From the NCBI GenBank assembly GCA_937934165.1, contig CALGZX010000123.1, positions 1 to 19,058 of the forward strand: 19,058 nt of DNA, given 5' to 3'. Shown here piece by piece: positions 14,244 to 19,058 of this stretch (the stretch's first letter is position 1; every line of letters starts with the position of its first letter). Below the pieces are notes generated by a model. That model did no database searches, was not told where the DNA came from, and worked only from the letters and a program-made list of their open reading frames with translations. Source of the stretch: an uncultured Collinsella sp. (GTDB lineage: Bacteria > Actinomycetota > Coriobacteriia > Coriobacteriales > Coriobacteriaceae). Made by a program: the position numbers and the translations under genes.

Positions 14244-15245
14244 ATGGATACACTGCTCGAGGCCATTGACGTCTGCGATGTCGATGGCTTTTGCTATGGC
14301 AACTATACGGACGAGGAGGCCGGCACCGGTTGCACCGTAATCGTGGCGTCCGAGGGTGCCACCGGCGGCGTTGACGTTCGCGGCGGTGCTCCAGCATCGC
14401 GCGAAACCGACCTGCTGCGACCCGAGAACACCGTCGACAAGGTCCACGCCGTCTGCCTTTCGGGCGGATCGGCCTTTGGCCTCGAAGCCGCAAGCGGCGT
14501 GGCCCGCGAGCTTGAGAGCCGCGGCATCGGCCTTCCCGTCGGTCCCACGCAGGTGCCTATCGTGTGCTCCAGCTGTATCTTCGATCTTGCCTTTGGCGAC
14601 CCCACCGTGCGCCCCGACATTGAGGCCGGTATCGCCGCCGTGCGCGAAGCACTCGACCACACCCCCACCAAGCTCGAACAGGGCAACGTAGGCGCCGGCA
14701 CGGGCGCCACCGTGGGTAAGCTCATGGGGCCTGCCACCTGCATGAAGGCCGGCCTTGGAGCTGCTGCCGTGGCGCTCGGCCCCATCAAGGTGGGCGCCGT
14801 GGTCTCGGTCAACGCCTGCGGCAACGTTGTCGACCCCTTCACCGGCGAGTGGGTTGCCGGTATGCGCGCCGCAGCCGATAGCGACCAGATCGTCGACATG
14901 GAACTCGCAGCCTTTGCCGCCGCCGGATCCATGCAGATGTCGCTCGACCGCACCAACACCACCATCAGCTGCATCATCACCAACGTGGAACTCACTAAGG
15001 CACAAGCCACCAAGGTCTCCCAGATGGCCGCAGACGCCTACGCACACGCCATCCGTCCCACGCACACCACCAACGACGGCGACACCATCTACACCCTCGC
15101 CAGCGGCAAACTGGGCGCCCAGGCAAGCGCCGCCGTTCCCCTAGACCTGCTGGGCATGCTCGCCGTAAGGGCCTTGGAAACCGCCATCGTAAACGGAGCC
15201 AAAACCGCCAAAACCTCCCACGGCATCCCCGGCGCCGCGAAGTAG
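14244..15245 (+). CDS. P1-family (DmpA/S58-type) N-terminal-nucleophile peptidase
   Basis: The 333-residue protein fits the S58/P1 family. An early CLSGGSAFGLEAASG motif (71-85) precedes GNVGAGTGATVGK (148-159). In this family autocleavage before a Ser or Thr in the second motif yields two chains and frees the nucleophile; Thr153 is the likely residue. Known members are beta-aminopeptidases, D-aminopeptidases or nylon-oligomer hydrolases, so the physiological substrate is open. TAGGAG lies 7 nt before the ATG. It is the last plus-strand gene before a convergent region, and a long hairpin begins 13 nt after the stop. No signal peptide is seen. Confidence 0.88.
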   Translation: MDTLLEAIDVCDVDGFCYGNYTDEEAGTGCTVIVASEGATGGVDVRGGAPASRETDLLRPENTVDKVHAVCLSGGSAFGLEAASGVARELESRGIGLPVGPTQVPIVCSSCIFDLAFGDPTVRPDIEAGIAAVREALDHTPTKLEQGNVGAGTGATVGKLMGPATCMKAGLGAAAVALGPIKVGAVVSVNACGNVVDPFTGEWVAGMRAAADSDQIVDMELAAFAAAGSMQMSLDRTNTTISCIITNVELTKAQATKVSQMAADAYAHAIRPTHTTNDGDTIYTLASGKLGAQASAAVPLDLLGMLAVRALETAIVNGAKTAKTSHGIPGAAK

Positions 15246-15257
15246 CCTAACCTGACC

Positions 15258-15382
15258 GGTTGCCCGGTGGGGCTTGGTTATGTTTGCTGCTCTACAGTCC
15301 TGGCTCGCACGAAGAGCACATTAAGTGCTCTTCGGCTCGTGCGGAACTCGCGACAAACATAACCAAGCCCCACCGGGCAACC
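15258..15382 (+). other. Long hairpin element E1 with conserved core, downstream of the peptidase gene
   Basis: A perfect 29-bp inverted repeat (15258-15286 with 15354-15382, inner end ATGTTTG/CAAACAT) encloses 67 nt. Inside are AGTCC/GGAACT, then the apical stem CGAAGAGCAC-ATTAA-GTGCTCTTCG (15310-15334). About 55 inner positions match element E2 in reverse complement, with compensatory changes. There is no ORF and no adjoining U-run. It may be a 3'-end RNA structure, a small RNA or a cruciform-forming DNA element. Confidence 0.75.
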
Positions 15383-15414
15383 TACCAACCAGATTCTTTT
15401 CAGCCCAGGCCCCT

Positions 15415-15450
15415 GTGTACCGCGCGTCGAAGATCTTCAAATTCAAATAA
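15415..15450 (+). pseudogene. Twelve-codon relic of a glycosyltransferase 3' end
   Basis: On the plus strand the codons read VYRASKIFKFK and a stop, against LYRLASKIFKFN and a stop at the end of the minus-strand glycosyltransferase (15618-16649). YR, AS and KIFKF agree, one codon is missing, and CGT/CGC, GCC/GCG and TCA/TCG differ synonymously. That looks like homologous coding DNA rather than a chance palindrome. Nothing similar is seen further upstream, so only the tail of a former tail-to-tail paralogue remains. The call rests on a short match. Confidence 0.45.
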
Positions 15451-15475
15451 CCTGACAATCGATTCTTATAGCAGA

Positions 15476-15585
15476 GGCCCCTTGGCCTTTAGTTTGATAC
15501 AAGTTCCGCACGAGCCGGAAAGCACTTAATGTGCTTTCCGTGCGAGCAGGACTGTTCGCAGTAGCAAACTAAAGGCCAAGGGGCC
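15476..15585 (-). other. Long hairpin element E2 with conserved core, downstream of the glycosyltransferase gene
   Basis: A perfect 21-bp inverted repeat (15476-15496 with 15565-15585, inner end AGTTTG/CAAACT) encloses 68 nt. Read on the minus strand the inside matches E1: ACAGTCCT, GCTCGCAC, a 4-bp variable pair (GGAA/TTCC where E1 has GAAG/CTTC), AGCACATTAAGTGCT, then GGCTCGTGCGGAACT. The outer stem is unrelated to that of E1 in sequence and length. It begins 32 nt beyond the glycosyltransferase stop, in that gene's sense direction. Confidence 0.75.
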
Positions 15586-15617
15586 CAGTCAACCTATCAG
15601 CAGCGATTACTCGGCAG

Positions 15618-16649
15618 CTAGTTGAATTTGAAGATCTTTGAGGCAAGACGGTATAGGCCGAGTGTGGTTTTGTCTCCGGCCCGTCCGCGCAGATTGGTGA
15701 AGAACCCGACCACGCCGTAGCGGGCACGACGATACATGCGCTCGTCGTAGGCCTTCAAATCATTCCACAGCGTCTTTAGGCGCTCGTCGGCGCAATCTTC
15801 CTCGGAAAGCTTGGTGAGCACCGAGCAGATCGCCATCATCATGGTGAAATAGCCCATCATGTACGAGCGCAGACGCGACGACTCAACATCGCTGTACAGG
15901 TGGTACGACTCCATCATGACGCGCGTCACACGGAACTGCTGGTCCAGACGCTTGACCATCGTTGCCTCGTTGACGCTCTGGCCTTCGCGACCGATAAAGT
16001 AACGGTAGAGGTCGATGTCGGCGTAGTACATGGTCTTGCAACGCGGCAGCGGCACGTAGGCGTAGATGTTGTCCACATAGAACGTGTGCGGCGGCATGGG
16101 AAGGTTGGACTCGCGCAGCACATCCGTGCGATAGCACAGGCTGTGCATGAGTAGGTTCTGGTCCAGGCGGAAATGACCGATCTGATCCCAGGAAAAGATC
16201 TTTTTGCGCGGCAGGGCAAATTTGTAGCCAATAGCGGTATGCGTGCCCTCGTAAACCTTCTCGTACACGTAGTTCGAGATAAACAGGTCAACGCGCTGGT
16301 CACGCTCTTCAAAGCCACGCAGAATCGACAGCATGGTCGAAAGAGCCGCAGCGTCGAGCCAGTCATCCGAGTCGACGACCTTGTAGTAGGTGCCCTGCGC
16401 CTCGCGCAGCCCCGAAAGGACGGCAATACCGTGGCCGCCGTTCTCCTGGTGTACCGCGCGAATGATACCGGGATAACGTGCCTCCCACTCATCGGCCTTA
16501 TCGGCCGTCTCGTCCTTGGAGCCGTCGTCCACTACGATAATCTCGATATCGGTGGCGTAATTGCTCCCCTCCAAGATGGAGGTGATGCAATGGTCCATGT
16601 CCTTGGCAGCGTTATACGAGGGAATACCGAATGTTATGACTTTATGCAT
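15618..16649 (-). CDS. Family 2 glycosyltransferase, likely acting with Glf
   Basis: The 343-residue GT-A fold enzyme has the N-terminal strand VITFGIPSYN, IIVVDDGSKDET (DDGS 41-44) for nucleotide binding and VVDSDDWLD (93-99) as the metal-binding DxD region. A later HTFYVDNIY segment may hold the acceptor or base residues. There is no transmembrane domain; the basic C-terminus (RRARYGVVGFFTNLRGRAG to KIFKFN) could bind membrane. The start at 16649 is chosen because the family begins there (MHKVITF); it overlaps the last 8 bp of glf, so it is translationally coupled. An ATG at 16667 is possible. Coupling to UDP-galactopyranose mutase suggests transfer of galactofuranose to a surface glycan, but the sugar is inferred from context. 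Confidence 0.85.
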   Translation of the reverse strand: MHKVITFGIPSYNAAKDMDHCITSILEGSNYATDIEIIVVDDGSKDETADKADEWEARYPGIIRAVHQENGGHGIAVLSGLREAQGTYYKVVDSDDWLDAAALSTMLSILRGFEERDQRVDLFISNYVYEKVYEGTHTAIGYKFALPRKKIFSWDQIGHFRLDQNLLMHSLCYRTDVLRESNLPMPPHTFYVDNIYAYVPLPRCKTMYYADIDLYRYFIGREGQSVNEATMVKRLDQQFRVTRVMMESYHLYSDVESSRLRSYMMGYFTMMMAICSVLTKLSEEDCADERLKTLWNDLKAYDERMYRRARYGVVGFFTNLRGRAGDKTTLGLYRLASKIFKFN

Positions 16650-17844
16650 GGCAGGCGATAATCTCATCCGAAAGATCGAGGGCGGAATTGGTCACGGCGT
16701 CCATATCGTAGTAACGATACTCGGCCAGACGACCCACCGGGTGGAAGTTCGTCAGGTTCTGGACGCGCTCAAGATAGCGCTCATAGAGCTCACGGTTCTC
16801 GGGCTCAAGAATGGCGTAGTACGGCGTCTCGCCCGAGCCGGGCGTATAGGCCTTGGAGTACTCCTTCATGATGGTGGTCTTGCCGGGCAGGACCTGACCG
16901 GTCATGTTCTTGAACTCGGTGATGCGCGTGTAGTCCTCGCTCGTGGTGTAGTTGACGGTGCCCACGGGCTGGAACTGGTCCATATCGAGCGTCTCGAACT
17001 TCATGTCGAGCGTGCGGTACGGTAGCGCGCCCAGATCGAGATTGAACAGCTCATCGAGCGGACCGGTGTAGACGATCTCGCCACCATAGACCTTGCCGTC
17101 GATCTTGACGGTAGTCTCGTCGATCTCGAAGAGGTCACGGGCGTCCACGTCGCAGAACACGTCGATCAGGTCGTGGTCGAGCATGTGCTCAAATAGCGCC
17201 GTGTAGCCCTCCTGCGGCATGCCCTGGAAGGGAGCTTGCGGGAAGTAGCGGTCATCATCGCCCACAAAGACGGGAACGCGGCCGGTGATCGAGGGATCGA
17301 TCTGATCGGGCGTCTGGCCCCACTGCTTCATGGTGTAATGCAAAAAGACGTTCTCGTAGACGTAATCGGCGACCTCGGCAAGATCCGGGTCGTTCTTCTT
17401 ACGCAGCTCCATAATGGGCACTTTGACATCCTTGCCAAAGGTCTCCACGAGCTTCTGATACAGCTCCTCGCCGCGCTCGTCACCAAAGGCGAGCTTGAGA
17501 CTCGCATGGTTGAAGGGCACGGGCATAAGGGTACCGTTGATGTTGGCGAGCACCTTGTGCTGATAATCCGTCCACTTGGTAAAGCGCGACAGGAAATTGT
17601 GCACGCGCTCGTTAAAGGTGTGATAGATATGCGGACCGTACTCGTGAATCAGGATTCCGGCCTCGTCAGTGCAGTCATAGGCATTGCCCGCAATGTGGCT
17701 ACGGCGCTCCAAAACGGCAACACGATAGCCGATGGTCTCGGCAAGACGGCGGGCGCAAACGGCACCGGCATATCCAGCACCGACGACAATCATGTCGTAC
17801 GCGCCGGCGTTAAAGCCTTCAGGCAGGCCTGAGGTAATCTGCAT
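16642..17844 (-). CDS. glf: UDP-galactopyranose mutase
   Basis: This 400-residue flavoenzyme converts UDP-galactopyranose to UDP-galactofuranose, the donor for galactofuranose-containing surface polysaccharides. A Rossmann FAD site (IVVGAGYAGAVCARRLAE, GAGYAG at 22-27) and LERRSHIAGNAYD come first. HEYGPHIYHT, the MKQWG and ITGRVPVF regions with the conserved substrate-binding arginine, LPYRTLDMKFE and the C-terminal VGRLAEYRYYDMD flavin-contact motif follow in family order. AAGGAG 6-7 nt before the ATG supports the start. The downstream glycosyltransferase overlaps its end, so the two form one unit. It diverges from pta across a 231-bp region with back-to-back -10 boxes. Confidence 0.95.
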   Translation of the reverse strand: MQITSGLPEGFNAGAYDMIVVGAGYAGAVCARRLAETIGYRVAVLERRSHIAGNAYDCTDEAGILIHEYGPHIYHTFNERVHNFLSRFTKWTDYQHKVLANINGTLMPVPFNHASLKLAFGDERGEELYQKLVETFGKDVKVPIMELRKKNDPDLAEVADYVYENVFLHYTMKQWGQTPDQIDPSITGRVPVFVGDDDRYFPQAPFQGMPQEGYTALFEHMLDHDLIDVFCDVDARDLFEIDETTVKIDGKVYGGEIVYTGPLDELFNLDLGALPYRTLDMKFETLDMDQFQPVGTVNYTTSEDYTRITEFKNMTGQVLPGKTTIMKEYSKAYTPGSGETPYYAILEPENRELYERYLERVQNLTNFHPVGRLAEYRYYDMDAVTNSALDLSDEIIACHA

Positions 17845-17922
17845 CGATACTCCTTGTCAAAAGCCACGGGCTCGTTAGCTGGGCTTTTCTCGAACATTCT
17901 TCGAGACATATTTATCAGAGCG

Positions 17923-17948
17923 ATTATAGCGCTAATGCGTCCTATAAT
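17923..17948. promoter_or_regulatory. Divergent overlapping promoters for glf and pta
   Basis: A consensus TATAAT lies on the plus strand at 17943-17948 (towards pta) and another on the minus strand at 17923-17928 (towards glf). Each -35 position would fall on or next to the other's -10 box, so RNA polymerase could occupy only one at a time. Both lack a good -35 hexamer. A TAGCGCTA palindrome lies between them at 17927-17934. Confidence 0.5.
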
Positions 17949-18003
17949 GAGCTTGCCACACAAGGAAAGCTCAAGCACCGCGGCGAACATAATTGAAAGG
18001 TAG

Positions 18004-18025
18004 ACCCGCTAGCAGCGGGTTTATT
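18004..18025 (+). terminator. Terminator-like hairpin in the pta leader
   Basis: ACCCGCT-AGC-AGCGGGT (18004-18020) is followed by TTATT on the plus strand. It lies between the proposed pta promoter and the pta start, about 50 bp before the ATG. It may be an attenuator, or it may end a short transcript begun at 17955. Confidence 0.5.
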
Positions 18026-18075
18026 CGTGAACAGCCGGGCGCCTGGAGCTTAGCGAAACGCTTGTAAGGAGTAAC

Positions 18076-19058
18076 ATGAGCGATTTCCTAAACCGTATGA
18101 AGTCTGCCGCCAAGGCCGACCTTAAGACGATCGTCCTGCCCGAGGGCGAGGATCCGCGCACCATCGTCGCGGCCACCAAGATCATCGAGGAGGGCCTGGC
18201 AAAGATCGTCATCCTGGGCAACCCCGACGAGATCAACGTTCCCGGCGCTACCGTCATTGACCCGCGCAATGCCGAGAAGCACGAGGAGTACGCGCAGAAG
18301 TTTGCTGAGCTCCGCGCCAAGAAGGGCGTTACCATCGAGCAGGCTCGCGCCCAGGTGATGGACGCCACCTACTTTGGCACCATGATGGTCAAGATGGGCG
18401 ACGCCGACGGCCTGGTCTCCGGCGCCTGCCACTCCACCGCCGACACCCTGCGCCCTGCGCTTCAGATCCTCAAGACCGCCCCGGGCACCAAGCTGGTCTC
18501 GGCCTTCTTCGTGATGTGCACCGACACCCCGCAGTTCGGCACCGACGGCACGCTGATCTTCGCCGACTGCGGCCTCAACATCAACCCGTCCTCCGACGAG
18601 CTCTCCGAGATCGCCATCGCCTCCGCTCACTCTTGGTCCACCTTCATGGGCAATGTTGAGCCGCACGTGGCCATGCTCTCCTACTCCACCGGCACGTCCG
18701 GCAAGGGCGCGGATGTGGACGTGGTGGTGGAAGCCACCAGGATCGCCAAGGAAATGGCCCCGGACCTGGCCCTGGAAGGCCCCTTGCAGTATGACGCGGC
18801 CATTGATCCCACGGTGGCGAAAACCAAGATGCCCGACAGCAAAGTGGCCGGCAAGGCCACGGTCTTCATCTTCCCGGATCTGAACACCGGCAACAATACC
18901 TACAAGGCCGTACAGCGCGCCGCCCAGGCCGTGGCCATCGGCCCGGTGCTCCAAGGCCTGAACAAGCCGGTCAACGACCTGTCGCGCGGCTGCACCGTGC
19001 CTGACATCGTCAACACGGTGGCGATCACCGCCGTGCAGGCCGCCGCGGAAAAGAGCGG
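18076..19058 (+). CDS. pta: Phosphate acetyltransferase (3' end cut by window), mosaic codon use
   Basis: The visible 327 residues cover almost the full length of a short-type Pta, which interconverts acetyl-CoA and acetyl phosphate for acetate formation with acetate kinase. The N-terminal IVLPEGEDPRT, central ADGLVSGACHSTADTLRPALQ, SYSTGTSGKGADVD (STGTSG 204-209) and C-terminal FPDLNTGNNTYKAVQR and KPVNDLSRGC motifs are all present. AAGGAG lies 4 nt before the ATG. From about 18690 the codons change: 13 Glu are all GAG before it and 4 are all GAA after it; Val shifts from mainly GTC/GTT (10 of 13) to mainly GTG (12 of 16); AAA appears for Lys. The junction falls in the conserved STGTSG stretch. 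This suggests homologous replacement of the 3' third by foreign DNA, or a chimeric assembly near a contig end. Confidence 0.93.
   Translation, partial: MSDFLNRMKSAAKADLKTIVLPEGEDPRTIVAATKIIEEGLAKIVILGNPDEINVPGATVIDPRNAEKHEEYAQKFAELRAKKGVTIEQARAQVMDATYFGTMMVKMGDADGLVSGACHSTADTLRPALQILKTAPGTKLVSAFFVMCTDTPQFGTDGTLIFADCGLNINPSSDELSEIAIASAHSWSTFMGNVEPHVAMLSYSTGTSGKGADVDVVVEATRIAKEMAPDLALEGPLQYDAAIDPTVAKTKMPDSKVAGKATVFIFPDLNTGNNTYKAVQRAAQAVAIGPVLQGLNKPVNDLSRGCTVPDIVNTVAITAVQAAAEKS

Noticed and set aside
15258..15585. E1 and E2 as ordinary intrinsic terminators
   Set aside because: Neither has an adjoining U-run, the stems are 21-29 bp, and a 55-nt inner sequence is conserved, which simple terminators do not need. 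A transcript-end role remains possible.
15246..15617. A CRISPR array or a pair of ordinary MITEs
   Set aside because: There are only two units, in inverted orientation, with no spacers. The outer repeats differ between units while the middle is conserved, the reverse of both a CRISPR array and a MITE.
1..19058. tRNA, rRNA, replication origin or phage attachment site
   Set aside because: No cloverleaf, rRNA segment, DnaA-box cluster or integrase-flanked direct repeat was seen on either strand.

Overview
The window looks like a chromosomal segment of a high-GC, fermentative gut actinobacterium, most likely a Coriobacteriia member close to Collinsella. The basis is GC-rich coding DNA with strong G/C third-position bias, an arginine deiminase (ADI) locus, Pta-type acetate metabolism and a UDP-galactopyranose mutase pair. 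The genus is an inference from recalled protein families, not from a search.

Layout. (1) 1-1015: 3' part of an IS110-family element (transposase tail plus a long structured right end). (2) 1016-1301: non-coding DNA packed with hairpins, including a 98-nt three-tiered hairpin. (3) 1302-8358, all on the minus strand: arcA2 (7117-8358), a PLP aminotransferase (5843-6967), arcA1 (4029-5270), arcB (2928-3923) and a YfcC-type arginine/ornithine exchanger (1302-2780). The two arcA genes are identical over 1265 bp, yet their promoters have diverged except for a few islands. Those islands resemble a tandem LytTR-type operator, a -10 box and their spacing. No carbamate kinase gene is present. (4) 8909-15245, plus strand: ppk1 with an unusual C-terminal tail, an RlmD-like rRNA methyltransferase, a DJ-1/PfpI protein overlapping a Maf pyrophosphatase, and a P1-family peptidase. 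(5) 15246-15617: a convergent intergenic region with two long hairpins in opposite orientation. They share a conserved core but have unrelated outer stems, and a 12-codon glycosyltransferase relic lies between them. (6) 15618-17844, minus strand: a family 2 glycosyltransferase overlapping glf (galactofuranose glycan synthesis). (7) 18076-end: pta, divergent from glf, nearly complete. Its codon use changes abruptly at about two thirds of its length.

How the genes fit together. ArcD would import arginine in exchange for ornithine, ArcA makes citrulline, and ArcB makes ornithine and carbamoyl phosphate. ATP recovery needs a carbamate kinase encoded elsewhere. Two identical ArcA genes under diverged promoters with the same operator-like skeleton suggest gene-dose or conditional control of arginine catabolism, possibly by a LytTR response regulator. 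Ppk1 and Pta are energy and phosphate-storage genes but show no sequence link to the ADI locus.

The most promising new observations are the paired covarying hairpins at 15258-15585, the putative LytTR operators (two promoter copies plus an orphan at 5647-5676), the homogenised arcA duplication, and the mosaic pta.
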